Source: Pseudomonas fuscovaginae SE-1 (GTDB taxonomy: Bacteria > Pseudomonadota > Gammaproteobacteria > Pseudomonadales > Pseudomonadaceae). Taken from it: a DNA stretch of 52,488 nt. This document shows, piece by piece, positions 17,052 to 26,472 of this stretch (positions are counted from its first letter, which is position 1; every line of letters begins with the position of its first letter). Below the pieces are notes generated by a model. The model had not been told where the DNA came from and ran no database searches. It was given only the letters and a program-made list of their open reading frames with translations. The translations under genes were made by a program, and so were the position numbers. The stretch is from the NCBI RefSeq assembly GCF_000364705.1, contig NZ_AQOH01000093.1, positions 1 to 52,488 on the forward strand, written 5' to 3'.

Positions 17052-18899
17052 TTACGGCACCAGCTTGTCCAGCATCGCCTTGTCGCGGACCGCGCCCTTG
17101 TCGGCGCTGGTGGCGAGCAGGGCGTAGGCCTTCAGTGCACTGGTGACCTTGCGTGGACGCTGCTCGGCCGGTTTCCAGCCTTTCTTGTCCTGCTCGGCAC
17201 GGCGGGCCGCCAGTTCCTCGTCGCTGACCAACAGGTTGATCGAGCGGTTCGGAATGTCGATCAGCACCTTGTCGCCATCGCGCACCAGGCCGATCGCACC
17301 ACCGGCAGCGGCTTCCGGAGACGCGTGGCCGATGGACAGCCCCGAGGTGCCGCCGGAGAAGCGACCGTCGGTCAGCAGGGCGCAGGCCTTGCCCAGGCCC
17401 TTGGACTTCAGGTACGAGGTCGGGTAGAGCATTTCCTGCATGCCCGGGCCGCCTTTCGGGCCTTCGTAGCGGATGATCACGATGTCACCGGCCTTCACTT
17501 CGTCAGCGAGGATGCCGCGTACCGCGCTGTCCTGGCTTTCGAAGATCTTCGCGTTGCCTTCGAACACCAGGATCGACTCGTCGACACCGGCGGTCTTCAC
17601 CACGCAGCCGTCCAGCGCGATGTTGCCGTACAGCACGGCCAGGCCGCCCTCCTTCGAGTAGGCGTGCTCGACGCTGCGGATGCAGCCGTTCTCGCGGTCG
17701 TCATCCAGGGTTTCCCAACGGGTCGACTGGCTGAACGCGGTCTGGGTCGGGATACCGGCCGGGCCGGCCTTGAAGAAGGTGTGCACCGCTTCATCGTCGG
17801 TCTGGGTGATGTCCCAGTGGGCGATGGCCTCGGCCAGGCTCCTGCTGTGCACGGTCGGCAGGTCGGTGTGCAGCAGGCCGCCACGGGCCAGCTCGCCGAG
17901 GATGCTGATGATGCCGCCAGCGCGGTGCACGTCTTCCATGTGGTACTTCTGGATGTTCGGCGCGACCTTGCACAGTTGCGGCACCTTGCGCGACAGACGG
18001 TCGATGTCGCGCAGATCGAAGGCGACCTCGGCTTCCTGGGCGGCGGCCAGCAGGTGCAGGATGGTGTTGGTGGAGCCGCCCATGGCGATGTCCAGGGTCA
18101 TGGCGTTCTCGAACGCCTTGAAGTTGGCAATGCTGCGCGGCAGTACCGAGTCGTCGTTCTCGCCGTAGTAGCGTTGGCACAGCGCGACGATGTCGCGACC
18201 GGCGCGCAGGAACAGCTGTTCGCGGTCGGCGTGGGTCGCCAGGGTCGAACCGTTGCCCGGCAGGGCCAGGCCCAGGGCTTCGGTCAGGCAGTTCATCGAG
18301 TTGGCGGTGAACATGCCGGAGCACGAGCCGCAGGTCGGACAGGCGCTGCGCTCATACTCGGCAACCTTCTCGTCAGAAGCGCTGGAGTCGGCGGCGATGA
18401 CCATGGCGTCCACCAGGTCCAGGCCGTGGGAGGCCAGTTTGGTCTTGCCGGCTTCCATCGGGCCGCCGGAGACGAAGATCACCGGGATGTTCAGGCGCAG
18501 GGCGGCCATCAGCATGCCGGGGGTGATCTTGTCGCAGTTGGAGATGCAGACGATGGCGTCGGCGCAGTGGGCATTGACCATGTACTCGACGGAGTCGGCG
18601 ATGATCTCGCGGCTCGGCAGCGAATAGAGCATGCCGTCGTGGCCCATGGCGATGCCGTCATCCACGGCGATGGTGTTGAATTCCTTGGCCACGCCACCGG
18701 CACGTTCGATTTCGCGGGCGACCAGCTGGCCCATGTCCTTGAGGTGGACGTGGCCGGGCACGAACTGGGTGAAGGAGTTGGCGACGGCGATGATCGGTTT
18801 CTTGAAGTCGGCGTCTTTCATCCCCGTGGCGCGCCACAGGGCGCGGGCACCGGCCATGTTGCGACCGTGGGTGGATGTTTTCGAGCGGTAATCAGGCAT
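17052..18899 (-). CDS. ilvD: Dihydroxy-acid dehydratase
   Basis: A 615-residue Fe-S dehydratase converting dihydroxy-isovalerate and dihydroxy-methylvalerate to the 2-oxo acids in valine, leucine and isoleucine synthesis. Signature segments are [38 protein letters not shown] (cluster cysteines), and the C-terminal [23 protein letters not shown] region. ATG 18899 gives [14 protein letters not shown], the usual enterobacterial-type start; the frame is open 36 codons further upstream but without family similarity. It is monocistronic as far as visible. Confidence 0.97.
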   Translation of the reverse strand: MPDYRSKTSTHGRNMAGARALWRATGMKDADFKKPIIAVANSFTQFVPGHVHLKDMGQLVAREIERAGGVAKEFNTIAVDDGIAMGHDGMLYSLPSREIIADSVEYMVNAHCADAIVCISNCDKITPGMLMAALRLNIPVIFVSGGPMEAGKTKLASHGLDLVDAMVIAADSSASDEKVAEYERSACPTCGSCSGMFTANSMNCLTEALGLALPGNGSTLATHADREQLFLRAGRDIVALCQRYYGENDDSVLPRSIANFKAFENAMTLDIAMGGSTNTILHLLAAAQEAEVAFDLRDIDRLSRKVPQLCKVAPNIQKYHMEDVHRAGGIISILGELARGGLLHTDLPTVHSRSLAEAIAHWDITQTDDEAVHTFFKAGPAGIPTQTAFSQSTRWETLDDDRENGCIRSVEHAYSKEGGLAVLYGNIALDGCVVKTAGVDESILVFEGNAKIFESQDSAVRGILADEVKAGDIVIIRYEGPKGGPGMQEMLYPTSYLKSKGLGKACALLTDGRFSGGTSGLSIGHASPEAAAGGAIGLVRDGDKVLIDIPNRSINLLVSDEELAARRAEQDKKGWKPAEQRPRKVTSALKAYALLATSADKGAVRDKAMLDKLVP

Positions 18900-19125
18900 G
18901 GAGCACTCCGGGCGGCTAATCAGGTAACAAGTGGGGAGTGAGCTTCTATTGACCCTCGGGAACACCTGGAAAATGGCCGTGTGTCCGAAAGCTGCCGACA
19001 ACGACACGGGATCGCCGTGCGTTTCAGCCTGAGCTCATAAACCCGCCGGGGGATGACTGGCGATGAATAGAGCGATTCTACACCGCTGGCGCCGGGAAGG
19101 AATGGGGGCGCAGCGACGTCCGCGC

Positions 19126-20307
19126 TCAACGCCCGAGCCTGGCGCTATGCAGCAGGCCGAGGAGGCTCGCGAGGATGAAGGTCATGCCGACGGCCGGCAG
19201 CAGCAGGGAGCCGCTTCGGGCCAGCAGTGCGCTGCTGGCGGCCGCGGCGAGAAACATGATGGTGTTGCCCGCCGACGCTGCGGTGCCGGCGTTTGTCGAG
19301 AACAGCAGCATCGCTGCGGAGATGGCCGCAGGGCGGGTGATGCTGACCGCCGCGGCGCTCAGGCACATCGGCAGCAGCAGGCTGGCGGTGGAAACCAGCT
19401 TCAACTGCAGGGTCAGCAGCAGCGCCAGGCCGGCGGCGCCCAGCAGAAGCAGGCCGATGTCGATCTGCGAGCGCACCGACAGGCGCTTCTGCAGCCAGGT
19501 GGCCATTGCTCCACCGAGCAGATAGGCCGCGCCATAGATCAGCAGGACGATGGCGTACTGGTATTCGGAGAGTTGCAGGCCGTCCATGAAAATCAATGGG
19601 GAGACGCTGGTCAGGGCGAAGTAGGCGCAGAACACCAGGGCTGCGATCTGCCAGTAACGACGGAAGTCACGATGACCGAGAATCTGCAGCAGCGATTGGC
19701 TGGCTGCCTGACCCTGCCGGGCCTCTGTCACTGGGGATGAGGTCAGTATCCGTAGTGCCAGAAGGCCGATGCCCATGGCGACCAGGGCAAAGGCGTGGAA
19801 GCTGCTCTTCCAGCCAAGATTGTCCAGCAGCCAGGAGCCCAGCAGGGGTGACAGGGCGACGAACAGGCCGCTGAAACTCATGTAGCAGATGCGCACGGGC
19901 GCACGTTCCTGCGGTTCGAACAGGTCTTCGACCAGTGCCAGGCCGAGCACGAAGAAACCACAACCCAACGCCTGGACGCTGCGAAAGAACAGGAACATGG
20001 TGAAGTCTGCGGCCAAGGTGCAGCCGATGGCGCCGAGACAGGAGACGACCAGGCACGCCAGCAGCACCTCCTTGCGTCCGAACCGGTCGGAGAGCGGCCC
20101 TGTCACCAGTTGCGAAAACGCGAAGACCAGGGTGAACAGGCTGACGGTCAGGGCGATATCGGCGGTCGAGGTGGCGAACTGCTCCGCAAGGGCGGGAAAC
20201 GCCGGCAGCAGGACGTTGAGCGGGAAAAAGCTGATCAGCGATATGCCGGTGACCAGCAGCAGTCGCAGGCGGCCCGAGGGGCGGGTGGTTGTATCGGTCG
20301 ATGACAT
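19126..20307 (-). CDS. Bcr/CflA-type MFS exporter
   Basis: A 393-residue, 12-helix major facilitator protein. Motif A is in loop 2-3 (GPLSDRFGRKEV). The N-terminal FPLNVLLPAFPALAEQF segment and the antiporter-like motif near helix 5 resemble the Bcr/CflA drug efflux family. Start ATG 20307 is chosen because it overlaps a TGA in the adjacent frame (TGATG) and gives a normal N-terminus. It lies directly after the SagB-type dehydrogenase gene, so it probably exports or resists that unit's product. The frame is open 20 codons upstream. The cargo is unknown. Confidence 0.85.
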   Translation of the reverse strand: MSSTDTTTRPSGRLRLLLVTGISLISFFPLNVLLPAFPALAEQFATSTADIALTVSLFTLVFAFSQLVTGPLSDRFGRKEVLLACLVVSCLGAIGCTLAADFTMFLFFRSVQALGCGFFVLGLALVEDLFEPQERAPVRICYMSFSGLFVALSPLLGSWLLDNLGWKSSFHAFALVAMGIGLLALRILTSSPVTEARQGQAASQSLLQILGHRDFRRYWQIAALVFCAYFALTSVSPLIFMDGLQLSEYQYAIVLLIYGAAYLLGGAMATWLQKRLSVRSQIDIGLLLLGAAGLALLLTLQLKLVSTASLLLPMCLSAAAVSITRPAAISAAMLLFSTNAGTAASAGNTIMFLAAAASSALLARSGSLLLPAVGMTFILASLLGLLHSARLGR

Positions 20308-21397
20308 CAATGGCTTTCCGCTGGCGCCTTGAGCAGTCCTGGAGTTCGTCGCAGATCGTTTCTCCATGGCTGTAGCCGGCGCCGACGAACAGCAGCGGCT
20401 GTTCGCTCAGACCCTCCAGGTGCAACGCCTGCTCGATCTTCTGCTCGGTCAGGGCCGCGGTCACCCAGGTTTTCAGGCCCAGGGCGGTGGCGGCGAGCTG
20501 GAAGGTTTGTGAAACATGCCCGGCTTCCAACAGGGCGACGCGATAGCCCTGGGAATGTGGATACTTCCACCACATCTTGTCGAAGCGGCAAGTAATGAAG
20601 ACACCGAAAGGCAGGTTTTCGATGAAGTGCTGACCTTGTACCAGCGCCGCCAGCGATATGCCGGGACCTCTTGTCAGTGTCAGTGCATGTTTGTCCGGGT
20701 GATAATAGTAGAACCCTGGTCCGATACCGTCGACGTTGTGAATATAGACATAACCTTCGCTGCAGTTCAGTCCGCCACCTGATGGACTACTGCGCCGTCT
20801 GCGAAATGCCTGCGGGATGCACGGATCAATATCCAGTTCGCGCTCTCTCAGGTAACCCAGGGAAAGATAGAGAATAGTGCTGAGGTGTTCCAGCGAGACA
20901 TGCCAGTTCAAGAACTTCCGGCACGTCTTGCGTTGCAGAAGTACGCTGGTGAACTCGTTGTTGTTGGCTTCGCAATGTTCCGGCAAGGGCGTCGGGAGTC
21001 GGATCAGGTCTTGGTGCAGGGCTGTGGCATGACGGTGGGGCGGCGGTTGCTGGCGGTGCATGACTTCCCGGCAGTGGGCGAGATAGTTTCGCGCCCATTC
21101 CACGCAACTGGCCGGGCTGTTTGCCAGCGGCAGGTCGCGGGTGCCTATGTGGAAGATTCTCGACAGGTCGTCCCAGCCCCAGTGGTCGCGGGCAAAGGTG
21201 CTTTCACTGAGGATGCCGGTGGTCACGAAGGTCGAGTCGACAGGATGGGTCGGGTCGAAGCGGGAGGGTTTTTCGACCAGTTCGATCAGCCGGTCGGCAT
21301 GATATCTATCCATCGAATACTGTTCATGGGACTTGTAGTTCCAGATGACAAGTGCCGGTGGCTTTATCAGGATGAACAGATCGGGGTTTATATGCAT
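20307..21397 (-). CDS. SagB-type (nitroreductase-fold) dehydrogenase, C-terminal frame ambiguous
   Basis: A flavin-dependent dehydrogenase related to SagB/ThcOx, enzymes that oxidise azolines in peptide natural products. The N-terminal domain (WNYKSHEQYSMDRYHADRL) is followed by the nitroreductase core: FMN-binding RKTCRKFLNW, RRRSSPSGGGLNCSEGYVYI, and LLEAGHVSQTFQLAATALGL, ending near PLLFVGAGYSHGE. Family similarity ends around 20320. The frame has no stop until 19667, so a literal reading gives 576 residues overlapping most of the MFS gene. The neighbouring frame stops at 20307-20309, exactly overlapping the MFS start. The most likely true end is 20307 after a one-base shift near 20330-20340 (mutation or sequence error). 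No YcaO partner is visible. Confidence 0.72.
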
Positions 21398-21422
21398 GAG
21401 TCTGTGCCCGTTATTGGCTCTT

Positions 21423-21460
21423 CAGGCTGGATCGATGATGGGGAGAGTCGATCCAGCCTG
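21423..21460 (-). promoter_or_regulatory. Stable hairpin between 22-residue peptide gene and dehydrogenase gene
   Basis: Perfect 13-bp arms lie at 21423-21435 and 21448-21460 around a 12-nt loop. In the minus-strand transcript it follows the peptide stop by eight bases and ends 25 bases before the dehydrogenase ATG. No U-tract follows, so it looks like an attenuator or mRNA-stability element. Such elements can keep a precursor gene more abundant than its enzyme genes. Confidence 0.75.
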
Positions 21461-21468
21461 TCTCGGGT

Positions 21469-21537
21469 TTATTTGGAAGTTCCGAGTAGCGCGTGATGGC
21501 CAGCGGAAACTTCATGCTCAAGTTTTATCTTTTCCAT
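21469..21537 (-). CDS. 22-residue peptide, putative RiPP precursor or leader peptide
   Basis: A short gene with a very good ribosome binding site (AAGGAGA, seven bases before ATG 21537). The product begins MEKIKLEHEVSAG and ends HHALLGTSK. It has no cysteine, aromatic residue or signal peptide. Upstream are a good promoter (21590-21617) and a small inverted repeat. Downstream come a 13-bp hairpin, a SagB-type dehydrogenase and an exporter. That order resembles minimal RiPP clusters, where a short scaffold precedes the modifying enzyme. PqqA is of similar length but lacks sequence likeness. A regulatory leader peptide is the main alternative. The family is not recognised. Confidence 0.6.
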   Translation of the reverse strand: MEKIKLEHEVSAGHHALLGTSK

Positions 21538-21560
21538 TTCACTGTCTCCTTTTTGTTTAT

Positions 21561-21582
21561 ATCGCCTCAATAGTGAAGCGAT
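21561..21582 (-). promoter_or_regulatory. Inverted repeat in 5' leader of the 22-residue peptide gene
   Basis: ATCGCCTC and GAAGCGAT (one mismatch) are separated by six bases. The element lies between the predicted -10 box and the ribosome binding site, so it is either an operator or an mRNA hairpin. Confidence 0.4.
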
Positions 21583-21589
21583 AATTCAG

Positions 21590-21617
21590 ATCATAGGCTT
21601 GCGCAGGAAGTTGGCAA
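21590..21617 (-). promoter_or_regulatory. Sigma-70-like promoter for the peptide-SagB-MFS unit
   Basis: On the minus strand TTGCCA (-35, 21617-21612) and TATGAT (-10, 21595-21590) are separated by 16 bp. The start point would be near 21583, about 45 bases before the peptide ATG. Confidence 0.5.
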
Positions 21618-21729
21618 TAAGGAGTTGTGTAGGTTATGTCCGAGTTATATGTCGGTCATGTCCAGTTGTTGGTGGCAGGCGAGTGTCGGTGGCACTGCTG
21701 GGCAAGTGCCGGAGGGATTTCAAGCTTGG

Positions 21730-21759
21730 GGCACCCGCCCCGGGGCAGGGCGGGGTGCC
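21730..21759 (-). terminator. Possible terminator hairpin after rlmI
   Basis: GGCACCCGCCC and GGGCGGGGTGCC pair with one bulge. The hairpin starts seven bases after the rlmI stop on the minus strand. There is no clear U-tract, so rho-independent activity is uncertain. Confidence 0.45.
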
Positions 21760-21765
21760 AGCCAC

Positions 21766-22962
21766 TCAACTGTTGGGCAGCAGGCGGCAGGTGATGCTCT
21801 TGATGTAGCGGGTTTCCGGGATGGCCAGGTGCACCGGGTGGTCCGGACCCTGGCCGCCACGCTCCAGCAGTTGGATATTGCGGTCCAGGTGGCGGGCGCT
21901 GGTCAGCAGTATGTTCTGCAGGTCGTCTTCCGGCAGGTGCATCGAGCACGAGGCGCTGACCAGGATGCCGTCCTTGCTCAGCAGGCGCATGGCCTGCTCG
22001 TTCAGGCGACGGTAGGCACCTTCGCCGTTCTTCAGGTCCTTCTTGCGCTTGATGAACGCCGGCGGGTCGGCGACGATCACGTCGAAGCGCTCTTCGGCGG
22101 ACTTCAGTTCCTTCAGGGCTTCGAACACGTCGCCTTCGACGCAGGTCAGTTTCTCGGCGAAACCGTTCAGCGCGGCGTTGCGCTCGACGCCGTCGAGAGC
22201 GAAGCCCGAGGCGTCGACACAGAACACTTCGCTGGCGCCGAAGGCCGCGGCCTGCACGCCCCAGCCACCGATGTAGCTGAACAGGTCGAGGACTCGCTTG
22301 CCCTTGACGTAAGGGGCCAGGCGCGCGCGGTTCATGCGGTGGTCATAGAACCAGCCGGTCTTCTGGCCTTCCATCACCGGCGCCTCGAACTTCACGCCGT
22401 TCTCTTCCAGGGCGACCCACTCCGGCACCAGGCCGAACACGGTCTCGACATAGCGCTCGAGGCCTTCGGCATCGCGCGCCGCCGAATCGTTCTTGAACAG
22501 GATACCGGTGGGCTTGAGCACCTGAACCAGCGCGGCGATCACGTCGGCCTTGTGCTGTTCCATGGTCGCCGAGGCGAGCTGGACCACCAGGATGTCGCCA
22601 AAACGATCGACCACCAGGCCCGGCAGCAGGTCGGAGTCGCCGTAGACCAGGCGGTAGAAGGGCTTGTCGAACAGCCGCTCGCGCAGCGACAGGGCGACGT
22701 TGAGACGGTGCACCAGCAGCGACTTGTCCAGCGGCAGGCGGGCATCGCGCGACAGCAGGCGGGCGCAGATCAGGTTGTTCGGGCTCATGGCGACGATACC
22801 GAGGGCCTTGCCGCCGGCGGCTTCGAGGATGGCCTGGTCACCGGCCTTGAAGCCGTGCAGCGGGGTCGCGGCCACGTCGATTTCGTTGCTGTAGACCCAC
22901 AGGTGACCGGCGCGCAGGCGGCGATCGGCATTGGCTTTGAGGCGCAGGCTGGGCAGGGACAT
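21766..22962 (-). CDS. rlmI: 23S rRNA cytosine-C5 methyltransferase RlmI-like
   Basis: A 398-residue SAM-dependent methyltransferase. An N-terminal PUA domain (LRLKANADRRLRAGHLWVYS) and a central EEHEA-like domain precede the Rossmann domain, whose SAM-binding motif is VLDLFSYIGGWG; the catalytic-loop segment VIVADPPAFIKRKKD and the cysteine in SASCSMHL follow. This architecture is that of RlmI, which methylates C1962 of 23S rRNA in E. coli. ATG 22962 (MSLPSLRLK) is preferred to an open extension of 30 codons that lacks family similarity. It appears monocistronic and divergent from the HDOD gene. Confidence 0.88.
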   Translation of the reverse strand: MSLPSLRLKANADRRLRAGHLWVYSNEIDVAATPLHGFKAGDQAILEAAGGKALGIVAMSPNNLICARLLSRDARLPLDKSLLVHRLNVALSLRERLFDKPFYRLVYGDSDLLPGLVVDRFGDILVVQLASATMEQHKADVIAALVQVLKPTGILFKNDSAARDAEGLERYVETVFGLVPEWVALEENGVKFEAPVMEGQKTGWFYDHRMNRARLAPYVKGKRVLDLFSYIGGWGVQAAAFGASEVFCVDASGFALDGVERNAALNGFAEKLTCVEGDVFEALKELKSAEERFDVIVADPPAFIKRKKDLKNGEGAYRRLNEQAMRLLSKDGILVSASCSMHLPEDDLQNILLTSARHLDRNIQLLERGGQGPDHPVHLAIPETRYIKSITCRLLPNS

Positions 22963-23106
22963 GACGTCGCTCCGGGAAAAAAGAGCGGAATTATAGCGGG
23001 AGTTGGTGTTCACCGGTTCGTCATGTTTCATGTGATTGAGTTCACATATCAACCATCCTGCGCCACTTTTCCGCTAGAATCGGCGACTCGCCCGGAGTGT
23101 GTACCA

Positions 23107-23973
23107 ATGTCCCAAGAACTTTCAGCCGAACAGATCCAGCAGGCCTTGCAAGGCATCAGCGTGCCGCCTCAACCGCAGATCATGGTGGATCTGCAGATGG
23201 AGCAGTACATGCCTGATCCGGACCTGGATGTGATCGCCCGGTTGATCAGTCAGGACCCGGGGCTCTCCGGCGCGCTGCTGAAAATCGTCAATTCGCCCTA
23301 CTACGGGCTGACCAACAAGATCGCCTCGATCCAGCGGGCGGTGACGCTGCTGGGCAGCCGTTCGATCATCAATCTGATCAACGCGCAGTCGATCAAGGGC
23401 GAGATGGCCGATGAAACCATCGTGACCCTCAACCGCTTCTGGGATACCGCCCAGGACGTGGCGATGACCAGCCTGACGCTGGCCAAGCGCACCGGCTCCC
23501 AGGCCATCGACGAGGCCTATGCCCTGGGGCTGTTCCACGATTGCGGGATCCCGCTGATGCTCAAGCGTTTCCCCGACTACATGACGGTGCTGGAGCAGGC
23601 CTACGCCAATGCCGGTCCCGAGAAGCGGGTGGTGGATACCGAGAATGACGCGTTCAACACCAACCATGCGGTGGTCGGCTACTACACGGCCAAGTCCTGG
23701 CGCCTGCCGGAGCACGTGACCAACGCCATCGCCAACCACCACAACGCTTTGGCGATCTTCAGCGACGAATCGACCCGCAACAGCCAGTTGAAGAACCTGC
23801 TGGCGATCCTGAAAATGGCCGAGCACATCTGCGAATCCCACCGTGTCCTGGGCAACCAGACCGAGGATCGCGAGTGGAATGCCATCGGCCACCTGGTGCT
23901 CGACTACGTCGGCCTTTCCGACTACGACTTCGAGACACTCAGGGAAAACATCCGCGAACTGGGTGCGCACTGA
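23107..23973 (+). CDS. HDOD-domain signalling protein
   Basis: A 288-residue protein that is almost entirely an HDOD domain (about residues 20-215), with the typical segment DPGLSGALLKIVNSPYYG and later GLFHDCGIPLML. HDOD proteins are metal-independent relatives of HD phosphohydrolases and usually act as regulatory adaptors in signalling or motility. No EAL, GGDEF or receiver domain is attached. ATG 23107 follows a modest ribosome binding site. mutM starts 35 bp downstream, so the two may be co-transcribed. The exact role is unknown. Confidence 0.85.
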   Translation: MSQELSAEQIQQALQGISVPPQPQIMVDLQMEQYMPDPDLDVIARLISQDPGLSGALLKIVNSPYYGLTNKIASIQRAVTLLGSRSIINLINAQSIKGEMADETIVTLNRFWDTAQDVAMTSLTLAKRTGSQAIDEAYALGLFHDCGIPLMLKRFPDYMTVLEQAYANAGPEKRVVDTENDAFNTNHAVVGYYTAKSWRLPEHVTNAIANHHNALAIFSDESTRNSQLKNLLAILKMAEHICESHRVLGNQTEDREWNAIGHLVLDYVGLSDYDFETLRENIRELGAH

Positions 23974-24008
23974 TTCGGGCGCACGCCATTTCCTGAACTG
24001 GAATCCCC

Positions 24009-24821
24009 ATGCCTGAACTACCCGAAGTCGAAACCACCCGGCGCGGTATCGCGCCTCATCTGGAAGGGCAGCGGGTCAGTCGCGTGATCGTCCGCGACCG
24101 GCGCCTGCGCTGGCCGGTCCCGGAAGACCTCGATGCGCGCCTGTCCGGGCAGCGGATCGTCCAGGTCGAGCGGCGGGCCAAGTACCTGCTGATCAATGCC
24201 GAGGTCGGCACACTGATCAGTCACCTCGGCATGTCGGGCAACCTGCGCCTGGTCGAAGTCGGTATGCCGGCGGCCCGGCATGAGCATGTGGATATCGAAC
24301 TGGAGTCGGGACTTGCGCTGCGCTACACCGACCCGCGCCGCTTCGGTGCCATGCTCTGGAGCCTCGACCCGCTCAATCACGAATTGCTGGCACGGCTGGG
24401 GCCGGAACCGCTGACCGACCTGTTCGACGGCGAGCGGCTGTTCCAGTTGTCCCGCGGACGTTCGATGGCGGTCAAGCCGTTCATCATGGATAACGCGGTG
24501 GTGGTTGGCGTGGGTAATATCTATGCGACCGAGGCGCTATTCGCCGCCGGCATCGACCCACGGCGCGAGGCCGGCGGGATTTCCCGGGCGCGCTATCTGA
24601 AGCTGGCGATCGAGATCAAGCGGGTGCTGGCCCATGCCATCGAGCGTGGCGGCACCACCTTGCGCGACTTCATCGGCGGCGATGGCCAGCCGGGCTATTT
24701 CCAGCAGGAGCTGTTCGTCTATGGGCGTGGCGGCGAGCACTGCAAGGTGTGTGGCAGCGGTCTGCGCGAGATTCGCCTGGGGCAGCGCGCCAGCGTGTAT
24801 TGCCCGCGTTGTCAGAGCTGA
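24009..24821 (+). CDS. mutM: Formamidopyrimidine-DNA glycosylase
   Basis: A 270-residue bifunctional glycosylase/AP lyase that removes 8-oxoguanine and formamidopyrimidines. The N-terminus PELPEVET provides the catalytic proline and glutamate after Met removal. The helix-two-turn-helix motif is near [17 protein letters not shown], and the C-terminal zinc finger has the four cysteines CKVCGSGL and YCPRC. Full length and all active residues are present. Confidence 0.97.
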   Translation: MPELPEVETTRRGIAPHLEGQRVSRVIVRDRRLRWPVPEDLDARLSGQRIVQVERRAKYLLINAEVGTLISHLGMSGNLRLVEVGMPAARHEHVDIELESGLALRYTDPRRFGAMLWSLDPLNHELLARLGPEPLTDLFDGERLFQLSRGRSMAVKPFIMDNAVVVGVGNIYATEALFAAGIDPRREAGGISRARYLKLAIEIKRVLAHAIERGGTTLRDFIGGDGQPGYFQQELFVYGRGGEHCKVCGSGLREIRLGQRASVYCPRCQS

Positions 24822-24885
24822 CCCGAGTCGTCGGCAGGCGCTATAGTGAGTCTTTGCCCTCATCGCTCAGCCGAAGGATAGCGCC

Positions 24886-25224
24886 ATGACCCCGTTTCGT
24901 ACTCTGGCCTTGTTGCTGGCCCTGACCTTTGGTCTGCAGTCACTGCCGGCCCTGGCCGAAGACGGGACCAGTGGCGACCCGACCTACCAGATCCAGAACC
25001 CACCGGCCTACGCCATGATCGGCGACCTGTTGGTCGCGCGACCATTGCTGGTGGGGGCGACTCTGGTCGGCACGGCGGCTTTCGTGGTGTCGCTGCCGTT
25101 CACCGTGTTCGGTGGTGTCAAGGGCGTGGGCAAGGCCGGCAAGGCGCTGGTGGTCGACCCCGGCAAGGCGGCGTTCGCCCGTTGCCTGGGCTGTACGGCG
25201 GAAGGGTTCGACGGCGATCAGTGA
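24886..25224 (+). CDS. Small exported or membrane protein, unknown function
   Basis: A 112-residue protein with a signal peptide ([16 protein letters not shown], cleaved near ALAEDG). A second hydrophobic segment at about residues 55-78 ([19 protein letters not shown]) is followed by a Gly/Lys-rich stretch ([14 protein letters not shown]) and a terminal CLGC motif. Similar short proteins are common in Pseudomonas and are sometimes labelled multidrug transporter without evidence. It lies 64 bp after mutM and has AGGATAGC upstream of ATG 24886. I assign no function. Confidence 0.7.
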   Translation: MTPFRTLALLLALTFGLQSLPALAEDGTSGDPTYQIQNPPAYAMIGDLLVARPLLVGATLVGTAAFVVSLPFTVFGGVKGVGKAGKALVVDPGKAAFARCLGCTAEGFDGDQ

Positions 25225-25251
25225 TCTGCCGGGGTGGCTTTCGCGGCGACC

Positions 25252-25459
25252 GTGGGAGCCGGACTTATCCGCGAACCGCCGAAGGCGGCCAGTATCCGAC
25301 CGCTCATCGCAGGGGGAATTAGAGACAGTTGGCTCCCACGGTTTTCCATGTTCACACGATTTGTGGACACCGCAATACCGTGGGAGCCGGCGGTCCGGCG
25401 CCCCGGTTTATCCGCGAAGGGGCCGGCAAGCCTTGATCATGACCAGCGGGGCTCCCATG
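25252..25459. repeat. REP-like GTGGGAGC palindromes, two degenerate pairs
   Basis: GTGGGAGCCGG at 25252 pairs with GGCTCCCAC at 25331-25339. CGTGGGAGCCGGCGG near 25380 pairs with GGGGCTCCCA near 25450. Both units contain TTATCCGCGAA, the usual Pseudomonas REP core relative. They fill the gap between the small membrane-protein gene and the convergent ferredoxin gene. Confidence 0.65.
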
Positions 25460-25479
25460 ACAGCCGTGTTACGGGGATA

Positions 25480-25869
<390 letters not shown>

Positions 25870-25879
25870 TCAGCGCGGG

Positions 25880-26446
<567 letters not shown>

Positions 26447-26472
26447 CTATGGACGTCGTGAATATTCCTCGT

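Noticed and set aside
16689..18941. A 750-codon plus-strand frame opposite ilvD
   Set aside because: It is the antisense of a complete ilvD with all Fe-S motifs, and its composition is typical of high-GC shadow frames (Gly, Val, His, Gln rich).
21469..21537. PqqA precursor of pyrroloquinoline quinone
   Set aside because: Similar in length only; the conserved Glu-x3-Tyr core of PqqA is absent and no pqqB-E genes are near.
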